The translations under genes were made by a program, and so were the position numbers. A stretch of 64,000 nucleotides of DNA from Streptomyces sp. LBL (GTDB lineage Bacteria > Actinomycetota > Actinomycetes > Streptomycetales > Streptomycetaceae), in assembly GCF_029893585.1 (NCBI RefSeq), contig NZ_JARXYX010000015.1, forward strand, positions 62,001-126,000, read 5' to 3'. Shown here one piece after another: positions 43,258-50,612 of the stretch; the first letter of the stretch is position 1, and every line of letters begins with the position of its first letter. The notes beneath the pieces were generated by a model. The model saw nothing but the letters and a program-made list of their open reading frames with translations. It searched no databases and had not been told where the DNA came from.

Positions 43258-43866
43258 ATGACTACATCCGGGACGCGTGCCGCTCACCGCCCTTCGCGCA
43301 GGCAGACGGTGATCGAGGCAGCCACGGAACTCTTCGCCACCCAGTCTCCGGACGAGGTGACGGTGGCCGACATCGCGGCCCGGGCGGAGATGACGTCGGC
43401 CGCCGTGTACTACCACTTCTCCTCCAAGGACCAGGTCCTGGTGGAGGGGATGCGGGTGTTCGCCGCCGCACTGCGTGCGCAGGTGGAGACGCTGACCGAG
43501 GCGCACGAGCCCGGCTCGGACATCGGTCCGGCCGTGACGGCGCTGGTGGTCTGGCTGGGCGAACACCGGTCCGCCTCCACCGTGTTCTTCGTGTCCTCGG
43601 CCGGCATGAGCCAGGAGGCGGAGGCGCTGCGTCACGAGATCCGTACGCAGTTGCTGGAGGAGTTGGCCGGGCTGGTCCGCAAGGGTCGCGAGCCGGTCTC
43701 GGACGCCGAGGCTGCGGTGATCGGCCTGGGTGTGCTGGCGCTGCTCGAAGCGGCGGCGGTCTCGCAGGTCCGAGGGGACGACGTGTACCGCTCCCTCGGG
43801 CACCGTTCGTTCCTGAGCGAGGTGGGCCGGCTCGCCGAGCGGATCGCCGATCCGGCGGCCGAGTAG
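43258..43866 (+). CDS. TetR-family transcriptional regulator
   Basis: 202 residues. HTH at about 18-60 (VTVADIAARAEMTSAAVYYH FSSKDQVLVEG). The C-terminal domain (AHEPGSDIGPAVTALVVWLG, STVFFVSSAGMSQEAEALRH) is of the type seen near acyl-CoA genes. No ribosome site is visible before ATG 43258, so the mRNA may be leaderless. It resembles its divergent neighbour in the first 50 residues (AAHRPSRRQ / PAHRPSRRQ), which suggests an old duplication. Confidence 0.88.
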   Translation: MTTSGTRAAHRPSRRQTVIEAATELFATQSPDEVTVADIAARAEMTSAAVYYHFSSKDQVLVEGMRVFAAALRAQVETLTEAHEPGSDIGPAVTALVVWLGEHRSASTVFFVSSAGMSQEAEALRHEIRTQLLEELAGLVRKGREPVSDAEAAVIGLGVLALLEAAAVSQVRGDDVYRSLGHRSFLSEVGRLAERIADPAAE

Positions 43867-43911
43867 CGGGACCGAGCGGCACGATCCGAGCGGGCAGGCC
43901 CGGGTGATGGG

Positions 43912-43956
43912 CCGCGCCCGCCGACCGGATGCAGTGGGATCGGTCGACGGGCGCGG
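43912..43956. terminator. Bidirectional hairpin terminator
   Basis: Arms of about 18-19 bp starting CCGCGCCCG with one mismatch and one bulge, between the convergent TetR and E2 genes. Confidence 0.7.
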
Positions 43957-43967
43957 GGCCGGTGACA

Positions 43968-45458
43968 TCAGACGAGAAGCCGTAGCGGTGTGCGCAACAG
44001 CTCCGCGACCGTGCGCAGATACTCGGCCGCGGGCGCCCCGTCCACGGCACGGTGGTCGAAGGTGAGGCTCAGGGTGAGCACCTGGGTGCGCCTCGGTTGC
44101 TCATCCGCCCACTCGACGCCGTCCCGGAGTCTGCCCACTCCGAGGATGGCGACGTTGCCGGGGTTGATCACGGGGGTGAAGAAGTCGACGCCGTACCCGC
44201 CCAGCGAGGTGACGGTGAATGTGGCCCCTTCCAGCAGCGCCGGGGAGATTCGGCCCGATCGGGCCTTGTCCGCCAACTCCCGTGTCTGGCGGGCCATTTC
44301 GGGCAGCGGCAGCTTCGCGGCGTCCTCGATCACCGGGACGAGCAGGCCGCCTGGCACCGCGACGGCGAACCCGAGGTGGATGGCCTCGTAGAGGTGAACG
44401 CCGTCCTCGCTCACCGCGGCGTTGAGCAGGGGGTGTTTTCGGAGGGCCAGTGCGGAGGCCTTCAGCAGGAAGTCGTTGAGGCTGGGCACCGGCAGGTCGC
44501 TGTCGGCCCACTCACGCTTCAACTGGGCCCGCAGCGCCACGACGCCGTCCATCCGCACCTCGTAGCCGTGCGTCAGCTGTGCCATCTCCTGGAGGCTGGC
44601 GTGCATCCGGCGGGCGATGGTGCCGCGCATCCCGGTGAGGGGGATGACGTCTCCGGGCTGTGGCGAGGCGGCGGCCGGGCGGGCCGTCGTCGGGGACGGT
44701 GCCGATGCCGTTGCCGGGGTGACTGGCTCCGAGGCGGCGGCGTCGAGATCGGCCCGCCGGATCCGGCCACCGGGTCCGGTGCCGCGTACGTCCGCGAGGT
44801 CGATGCCCCGCTCCTTCGCCACGCGGCGGACCAGGGGAGAGACGGGGGTCACCGTGTCTGCCGGCAGGGTGGTGGGCGGTTGCGGCGGCGCCGGGGCGAG
44901 CAGGTACTCCTCCACGTCCTCGGAGACGATCCGGCCGCCGGGCCCGGTGCCGCGTACGGCGCTGAGGTCGACGCCCGCTTCGGCCGCCACCCGCCGGGCG
45001 TTCGGCGAGGCCAGGAGCCGGCTCGCCGAGCCGTTGTCCCCCACGCCGCCGAGCCCGACCGCACTGTTGAGACCACCGGGGTCATGGAGACCACCGGTGC
45101 CGTCGTGCGACGGCACCACGGGGGGAACGCCCTCCGCAGTCGGTACCCCATCCGGGCCGGGTGCCCCGGAGTCGGCGAGTACGGGCGCACGCCCCGGGGC
45201 CGGCGGCTGCTCTCCTTCGGCCAGCAGCCAGCCGATGAGCGCCCCGGCCGGGACGGTCCTCCCGGCCGGAACCACGGGGTGGAACAGTCCCCCGGCCTCC
45301 GCCTCGACGTCCACGTCGACCTTGTCGGTGGCCAGCCGCACCAGTGGGTCCCCCTCCGAGACGGCGGCGCCGGGCCGCACGAGCCACTCGTCGATCGTCC
45401 CTTCCTGCATGGTCAGGCCGATCTTCGGCAGCAGAACCTCGACCGCCACTTCGGTCAC
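43968..45458 (-). CDS. 2-oxoacid dehydrogenase E2 (dihydrolipoyl acyltransferase) with two subunit-binding domains
   Basis: 496 residues. A single lipoyl domain (ATDKVDVDVEA, lipoyl Lys46) is followed by two peripheral-subunit-binding domains, at about 147-186 (ASPNARRVAAEAGVDLSAVR) and 205-240 (VSPLVRRVAKERGIDLADVR), each followed by GTGPGGRI. The catalytic core (about 265-496) has LTLSLTFDHRAVDGAPAAEY (HRxxDG). It transfers the acyl group from lipoate to CoA at the centre of the complex. Most E2 proteins have one binding domain. ATGA overlap with E1beta; ends at a terminator. Confidence 0.92.
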   Translation of the reverse strand: MTEVAVEVLLPKIGLTMQEGTIDEWLVRPGAAVSEGDPLVRLATDKVDVDVEAEAGGLFHPVVPAGRTVPAGALIGWLLAEGEQPPAPGRAPVLADSGAPGPDGVPTAEGVPPVVPSHDGTGGLHDPGGLNSAVGLGGVGDNGSASRLLASPNARRVAAEAGVDLSAVRGTGPGGRIVSEDVEEYLLAPAPPQPPTTLPADTVTPVSPLVRRVAKERGIDLADVRGTGPGGRIRRADLDAAASEPVTPATASAPSPTTARPAAASPQPGDVIPLTGMRGTIARRMHASLQEMAQLTHGYEVRMDGVVALRAQLKREWADSDLPVPSLNDFLLKASALALRKHPLLNAAVSEDGVHLYEAIHLGFAVAVPGGLLVPVIEDAAKLPLPEMARQTRELADKARSGRISPALLEGATFTVTSLGGYGVDFFTPVINPGNVAILGVGRLRDGVEWADEQPRRTQVLTLSLTFDHRAVDGAPAAEYLRTVAELLRTPLRLLV

Positions 45459-46480
45459 GACCTTTCGAGGAGACGACGGCAGCCGCGCACGATGCGGGCC
45501 TGGTCGGGCACATAGGCCTGCTCCAGCACCGGGGAGAAAGGAACCGGGGAGAAGGGAGCGCCCACGCGCAGGACCGGCGCGTCGAGGTGGTCGAAGGCCG
45601 CGTCCTGGATCTGGGCGGCGATCTCCGCGCCGAGCCCGCCGAAGGTGACGGCCTCATGCACGACGAGGACCCGGTTGGTGCGGCGCGCGGAGGCGATCAT
45701 CGTCTCGGTGTCCAGGGGCTGCACGGTGCGGGGATCGATGACCTCGACGTCGATGCCGTCGACGGCCAGTTCCCCGGCCGCCGCGAGAGCTTCGCCCACC
45801 ATGCGGCCCAGGGCGATGACGGTGACGTCGGAGCCCTGCCGCACGGTGTGGGCCTGGCCGAGCGGGATCCCGTAGATCTGCTCGGGCACCTCGCTCCTGC
45901 TGCCCAGCAGGACCTTGTTGAGCATCACGACGACCGGGTTGTCGTCGCGGATCGCGGAGACGGTCAGGCCCTTGGCGGTGTAGGCGTCGCACGGCATCAC
46001 GACCTTGAGGCCGGGGACGTGTGCGAGCCAGGCCTCCAGGCTCTGGCTGTGCTGGGCTGCCGCGCCGAGGCCCGCGCCGGAGGCGGTGGTGATGGTGAGC
46101 GGCACGGAGACGGAGCCGCCGAACATGTACTTCATCTTGGCGGCCTGGTTGACGATCTGGTCCAGGCAGACGCCGATGAAGTCCATGAACATCAGGTCGA
46201 CGACGGGGCGCAGTCCCCGGGCTGCGGCTCCCACACCCAGGCCGACGAGCGCGGCCTCGGAGATCGGGGTGTCGATCATGCGTCGGGGGCCGAACTCGTC
46301 GAGCAGGTTGTCGAACATACGGAAGACACCGCCGTAGCCGGCCACGTCCTCGCCGGCGACGAAGACGTTCTCGTCCTCGCGCATGGCCTGCGCCAGCCCC
46401 TCGTTGAAGGCCTTGACGTAGGTGAGCTTGCGGGCCGTGCCGCCCGGGGCGAGAGCGGGCGCTTCGGAGACGGTGGTCAT
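45455..46480 (-). CDS. 2-oxoacid dehydrogenase E1 beta subunit
   Basis: 341 residues, transketolase-like pyrimidine and C-terminal domains: AGEDVAGYGGVFRMFDNL, DTPISEAALVGLGVGAAARG, LMFMDFIGVCLDQIVNQAAK and VIDPRTVQPLDTETMIASAR. It forms the alpha2beta2 E1 with the gene upstream and decarboxylates a 2-oxo acid with thiamine diphosphate. It resembles acetoin dehydrogenase E1 as much as branched-chain enzymes. Near the end FSPVPFSPV reflects a small in-frame duplication. GGGGTGA before ATG 46480. Confidence 0.92.
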   Translation of the reverse strand: MTTVSEAPALAPGGTARKLTYVKAFNEGLAQAMREDENVFVAGEDVAGYGGVFRMFDNLLDEFGPRRMIDTPISEAALVGLGVGAAARGLRPVVDLMFMDFIGVCLDQIVNQAAKMKYMFGGSVSVPLTITTASGAGLGAAAQHSQSLEAWLAHVPGLKVVMPCDAYTAKGLTVSAIRDDNPVVVMLNKVLLGSRSEVPEQIYGIPLGQAHTVRQGSDVTVIALGRMVGEALAAAGELAVDGIDVEVIDPRTVQPLDTETMIASARRTNRVLVVHEAVTFGGLGAEIAAQIQDAAFDHLDAPVLRVGAPFSPVPFSPVLEQAYVPDQARIVRGCRRLLERS

Positions 46481-46485
46481 GGCGG

Positions 46486-47496
46486 TCACCCCGAGTAGAC
46501 GTTGAGGAGCAGGTCGGCGGTGTCGGGCAGCGGGCTGGCCTCGGCGTACGCGATGGCCTCGGCGATCTCGTCGCGGGTGCGCTGCCAGGTGTCGTCCAGC
46601 TCGGCGCGGGTGGCGGTGCCGTCGGCGAGGGCACGGGCCTCCAGCAGGTCGATCGCGTCGCGGGCCTTCCACTCCTCGACCTCCTGCTGCGAGCGGTAGG
46701 GGTGACGCAGTCCCTTGACGCCCTGGTGGTCGTAGTAGCGGTAGGTCTTGGCCTCGATGAACATGGGGCCCTCGCCGGCCCGGGCGCGTGCCACGGCCTC
46801 GACGGTGGCTCGGTGGACGGCGAGCGCGTCCATGCCGTCGACGATCACGCTGGGCATGCCGTAGGCGGCGGCCCGGTCGGCGACGTCGGTGATCAGCATG
46901 TGCTTCGACTGCGGGGTGAACTCGGCGTAGCCGTTGTTCTCGCAGACGAAGAGGACCGGCAGCCGCAGTATCGCGGCCATGTTGGCGCCCTCGTGGAAGC
47001 TGCCGATGTTGGTGGCTCCGTCGCCGAAGAAGGTGACGGCGATGTTGTCCTCGCCCCGGTACCGGGCGGCGAAGGCGGCGCCGACGGCGATCGGGACGCC
47101 GGCGCCGACGATGCCGTTGGCGCCGAGCATGCCGAGGGTGACGTCGTTGATGTGCATGCTGCCGCCGCGGCCGAGACAGGCGCCGGTCACGCGGCCGTAC
47201 AGCTCGGCGTACATGTGCTTGAAGCTGACGCCCTTCGCCACGGCGTGTCCGTGTCCCCGGTGTGTGGAGGTGATCTGGTCGTCGTCACGGAGGGCCGCCA
47301 TCACACCCGCGGCAACGGCCTCCTGACCGACGTAGAGGTGCAGGAAGCCGGGCAGCTTGCCGGCTTCCATGAGTTTTCCCGCCTCGGTCTCGAACAGGCG
47401 GATGCGCACCATGCGCTCGTGCAGATCCCTGACGACCTGCGCGGATGCCTGGTTCGCGGCCACATCGGCCGACTTCTTCGATGCCCTTTGAGCCAT
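46486..47496 (-). CDS. 2-oxoacid dehydrogenase E1 alpha subunit
   Basis: 336 residues. Thiamine diphosphate motif FFGDGATNIGSFHEGANMAA ... CENN near 160-195; STHRGHGHAVAKGVSFKHMY and phosphorylation-loop-like YYDHQGVKGLRHPYRS. Length and sequence suit acetoin dehydrogenase or branched-chain types. First gene of a three-gene unit (5-nt gap to E1beta); no E3 gene is nearby, so lipoamide dehydrogenase must come from elsewhere. Its leader contains a 15-bp repeat array. Confidence 0.92.
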   Translation of the reverse strand: MAQRASKKSADVAANQASAQVVRDLHERMVRIRLFETEAGKLMEAGKLPGFLHLYVGQEAVAAGVMAALRDDDQITSTHRGHGHAVAKGVSFKHMYAELYGRVTGACLGRGGSMHINDVTLGMLGANGIVGAGVPIAVGAAFAARYRGEDNIAVTFFGDGATNIGSFHEGANMAAILRLPVLFVCENNGYAEFTPQSKHMLITDVADRAAAYGMPSVIVDGMDALAVHRATVEAVARARAGEGPMFIEAKTYRYYDHQGVKGLRHPYRSQQEVEEWKARDAIDLLEARALADGTATRAELDDTWQRTRDEIAEAIAYAEASPLPDTADLLLNVYSG

Positions 47497-47535
47497 CGTC
47501 CGCCCCTTCGCCCCGAGCGAGGTGTGTCATGCGAT

Positions 47536-47610
47536 CGGACTGTGTTGTGCCGGACTTTGCCGTGCCGGACTTTGTTGTGCCGGACTTTGCCGTGCCGGAC
47601 TTTGTTGTGT
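47536..47610. repeat. 15-bp repeat array in the E1alpha leader
   Basis: Five head-to-tail copies of CGGACTTTGYYGTGC. The last four alternate CC and TT variants, giving a 30-bp higher-order repeat. It lies 40-114 bp upstream of the E1alpha start codon. Confidence 0.92.
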
Positions 47611-47624
47611 CTGTCTACAGTAAC
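47611..47624 (-). promoter_or_regulatory. Operator-like motif before the E1alpha operon
   Basis: The minus strand reads GTTACTGTAGACAG. It shares ACTGTAG with the palindrome at 33553 and GTTACTGT with the TetR-TetR spacer. It lies just upstream of the 15-bp repeat array. Confidence 0.4.
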
Positions 47625-47660
47625 CAGCAAGGGCACCTTACTGAAGAGGTTCTCTAATTA

Positions 47661-48215
47661 CTATGCCTCGGACCGACCTGCCCCCCGAACCCCTCCGCGC
47701 TCGTCGGCCAACTCCAGCGCGTTACCCTCCGGATCCGCCCAGAAACTGATGCGGCGACCGCGCGCCCACACGACGACCGGGTCCGAGAGCGGCCGGGCTC
47801 CGCCTGCCGCCAGAGCCGCCACGACCGGGTCCATGTCGTCCAGATGGAAGGTGAGATACGACAGCCCCCGGCGCGCGGTCAGCGGCAGGACCGGCGGGGC
47901 GGGGCTCGGGGAGGACCGGGGTTGTATCAGCTTGACGCACCCCCCGGAGGGCACCTGAAGCCAGACGACGAGCAGCTCGTCGCCCAGCCCGGCCGGGACG
48001 CCGACGGACGCCGGGATGCGGGAGCGGTGCACCGGGCGGCAACCGAGCACCTCACCGTAGAAGCGCTCCATCAGCTCCAGGTCGCGCACGACGACGCCCG
48101 CCTCGAACGGCTCGGTCATGCGCGCCCGCGCCCTTCCCGACACCCGGTCGACCTTGCCCTCGGTCATGCGCGCCCGCACCCTCTCGGACGCCTGGTCGAC
48201 CTTGTCCTCGGCCAT
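47661..48215 (-). CDS. VOC (glyoxalase/extradiol-dioxygenase-like) family protein
   Basis: 184 residues. The VOC core starts at about residue 33 (FEAGVVVRDLELMERFYGEV) and ends with DPEGNALELADE, the usual metal-ligand Glu strand. Members include lyases, epimerases and dioxygenases, so the reaction is open. The first 32 residues are two copies of a KVDRVSGRARARMT-type unit from a 48-bp duplication and are not part of the fold. ATG 48215 has a strong GGAGGAG; ATG 48119 would give the bare domain. Divergent from the Rieske gene. Confidence 0.82.
   Translation of the reverse strand: MAEDKVDQASERVRARMTEGKVDRVSGRARARMTEPFEAGVVVRDLELMERFYGEVLGCRPVHRSRIPASVGVPAGLGDELLVVWLQVPSGGCVKLIQPRSSPSPAPPVLPLTARRGLSYLTFHLDDMDPVVAALAAGGARPLSDPVVVWARGRRISFWADPEGNALELADERGGVRGAGRSEA
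48113..48208. repeat. 48-bp tandem duplication at the VOC gene start
   Basis: Copies at 48113-48160 and 48161-48208, identical at most positions. In frame; it adds 16 residues and a second possible ATG to the VOC protein. Confidence 0.88.
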
Positions 48216-48365
48216 CACACCACTCCTCCGTCGAGTGTGCGGCCATCACACTCCCGCAACTGGATCCGGTCCATAGAAAGATCGCCTCGCATCTGAACCC
48301 ATTTGCCCCGGGCGAAGACGATGTGACCTGCGGGTCACCGAGCAGCCACTTCCCCACTTTCTATT

Positions 48366-48396
48366 GACAGACAACACTTACCCCTGTTGTCGTGTC
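48366..48396. promoter_or_regulatory. Extended dyad before the Rieske oxygenase gene
   Basis: GACA-GACAACA-N8-TGTTGTC-G-TGTC: 11-bp arms with one bulge, about 70 bp before the GTG at 48465. It overlaps a TTGACA word (48364-48369). Best read as an operator over the promoter. Confidence 0.6.
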
Positions 48397-48464
48397 GGTC
48401 ACAGCCCAGCCGCCGCATCAGAACCCCTTCATCAGCTCGCGGCCGGGAGGATTGAGAGGACATC

Positions 48465-49730
48465 GTGGTCCAGACCAGTACACCGGAGGCCCGGGGGGCC
48501 GACGCCGGACGTCAGACGCCGCCGGCACCGGAATACTCCTCGTGGATCAGCCAGGACCGGTCGACCGACCCCGCGTCCGTGGCGATGCGGCGGGAGGCCG
48601 CCGAGCTCGTCGAGCGCGTGATGGAGCACTACCGCACCAACACGACGCACGAGGTGGACGGCCAGTGGACCGAACCCGTCGCCCACTATCTCGACGCCGA
48701 CCGCTGGCAGCGGGAGACGGACGCCGTGCACCGCACCGTCCCCCTGCCGCTCGCCATGTCCGCCGAGCTTCCCGGGCCGAACACCTACAAGGCCCTGGAC
48801 GTGCTCGGCGTGCCGGTCCTGATCACCCGGGACCGGCAGGGCGCCGTCCACGCGATGATCAACGCCTGCCGGCACCGCGGCGCCAAGATCATCGAGCCCG
48901 GCTGCGGTGTGTCGAAGCGGCTCACCTGCCCGTACCACTCCTGGTCGTACGACCTGACCGGGGAGTTGCGGGGCGTGTACGCCGAGAAGACCTTCGGGGA
49001 TGTGTCCCGCGCGGGGCGCAGCCTGGTGCGGCTCCCGGCCGGGGAACGCGCCGGCATCGTCTTCGTCTCGCTGGACCCCGCGGCCGAGCCCGACCTGGAT
49101 GCCTGGCTGGGTGATCTGCAGCCGCTGCTGGAGGGGCTGCGCCTCGCGGAGTGTCACCACTACTCCACCAAGGAGCTGACCAGTCCCAACTGGAAGGTCA
49201 CGCTCGACGGCTACCTGGAGACGTACCACTTCGCCTCGCTGCACCCGAAGACGGTGTTCGAGACGAACCTCTCCAACCTGATGGCCCATGACACCTGGGG
49301 CCCTCACCAGCGCCTTTCACCTGCCCTGCGCCCTATCGCGCGGGCGGTCGAGCTGCCCCCGGAGCAGCGGGACCCCGGAGAGTGCGTGGGAGCCATCTAC
49401 TGGCTCTACCCCGGACTGGCGATAGCCGGGGGCTGGCGCAGCAAGATCGCCGTCTCCCTGGTACTCCCCCGGACGGCCACCGAGTCGGTCACGCAGCAGA
49501 TCATCCTGCTGCGTGAGCCGGCCGCCACCGACGAGGAGCGCCACGCCGCCGACCAGTTCGGCGAGTGGTTCCACGAGGTGGTCCGCGACGAGGACTACGC
49601 GACCACCTACGGAGTCCAGCAGGGGTTGAAAGCCCTGGACGGGACCGACTTCGTCTTCGGACGCAACGAACCCGGACTCCAGCACTTCCACCGCACCGTT
49701 CACGAGCACCTGGGAAGAGCCGCCAGGTGA
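48465..49730 (+). CDS. Rieske non-haem iron oxygenase, alpha subunit (first)
   Basis: 421 residues. The Rieske [2Fe-2S] site is C135-R-H137 ... C155-P-Y-H158. The mononuclear iron site is in LDGYLETYHFASLHPKTVFE (two His, with an Asp near the C-terminus). It hydroxylates or dihydroxylates a ring or activated carbon with O2; electrons must come from a separate reductase/ferredoxin, possibly the ones at 55-56.6 kb. GTG 48465 with GAGAGGA upstream. Followed by an SDR gene that could oxidise the new alcohol. Not specific enough to name a substrate. Confidence 0.92.
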   Translation: MVQTSTPEARGADAGRQTPPAPEYSSWISQDRSTDPASVAMRREAAELVERVMEHYRTNTTHEVDGQWTEPVAHYLDADRWQRETDAVHRTVPLPLAMSAELPGPNTYKALDVLGVPVLITRDRQGAVHAMINACRHRGAKIIEPGCGVSKRLTCPYHSWSYDLTGELRGVYAEKTFGDVSRAGRSLVRLPAGERAGIVFVSLDPAAEPDLDAWLGDLQPLLEGLRLAECHHYSTKELTSPNWKVTLDGYLETYHFASLHPKTVFETNLSNLMAHDTWGPHQRLSPALRPIARAVELPPEQRDPGECVGAIYWLYPGLAIAGGWRSKIAVSLVLPRTATESVTQQIILLREPAATDEERHAADQFGEWFHEVVRDEDYATTYGVQQGLKALDGTDFVFGRNEPGLQHFHRTVHEHLGRAAR

Positions 49731-49759
49731 CCAACCCACAAGACGCGCAGGAGAACAAC

Positions 49760-50551
49760 ATGGTGGCTACGGGCAGCCTCGACGGACGTGTCGCGGTGAT
49801 CACGGGCAGCACACGCAGCATCGGCCGCGCGATCGCCGAGGCCTTCCTCGCCCAGGGCGCCACGGTCGTCATCAGCGGCCGTTCCGAGCTCAAGGGCAAG
49901 CAGGCCGTGGAGGAGATCGACGCCGGGGACCGGGTGATCTTCCACCCCTGCGACGCCAACCGCCAGGAGGACATCGAGGCCCTCGCGGACTTCGCCGCGG
50001 AGCGCTTCGGCCGGCTCGACATCTGGGTCAACAACGTCGGCGGCACCTCGGGCTTCGCCCCCGTCCACCAGCTCAGCGACGAGGCCTGGCACGACGCCCT
50101 CAACCTGAACCTCAACGCCTACTTCTACGGCACCCGCCGCGCGTTGCCGAAGATGCTGGAGGGCGGCTGGGGCCGCATCATCAACATCTCCTCCGTCGAG
50201 GGCAAGCAGGCCAACAAACCGGCGATCAGCCACTACATCACCAACAAGCACGCCATCCATGGCCTGACCAAGGCGACCGCCTTCGAGTACGGCACCCAGG
50301 GCATCACCTGCAACGCCATCTGCCCGGGCGCCGTCGACACCGACCTGATGCGGGCCGCGGGCCCCGCCGCGGCCGAGGCCGAGGGCATCTCGTACGAGGT
50401 GTGGCTGGGCCGCTTCGCCGAGCACGCCGCCACCAAGCAGATCACCACCGTGGAGCAGGTCGCGGCGGTCGCCTCGCTGCTCGCGAGCGAGAACGGCGCC
50501 GGCATCACGGGCACGCTGATCAGCGTGGACGGCGGTACGGCGCAGTGGTAG
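49760..50551 (+). CDS. SDR-family oxidoreductase
   Basis: 263 residues, classical SDR: VITGSTRSIGRAIAEAFLAQ, NNVGGTSG, Ser in NISSVEGKQA, YITNK and CPGAVDTDLM. It would oxidise a hydroxyl made by the upstream Rieske enzyme. AGGAG at 49749-49753 supports ATG 49760; a GTG at 49727 overlapping the Rieske stop is the alternative and would add 11 residues. Part of a Rieske / SDR / PEP-synthase-like / ABM gene run. Confidence 0.92.
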   Translation: MVATGSLDGRVAVITGSTRSIGRAIAEAFLAQGATVVISGRSELKGKQAVEEIDAGDRVIFHPCDANRQEDIEALADFAAERFGRLDIWVNNVGGTSGFAPVHQLSDEAWHDALNLNLNAYFYGTRRALPKMLEGGWGRIINISSVEGKQANKPAISHYITNKHAIHGLTKATAFEYGTQGITCNAICPGAVDTDLMRAAGPAAAEAEGISYEVWLGRFAEHAATKQITTVEQVAAVASLLASENGAGITGTLISVDGGTAQW

Positions 50552-50612
50552 GCGCAGGAGCAGAAACCGGCACAGTCGTACGGACCGGCACGGACAGCGG
50601 GAGACGGTCGGC

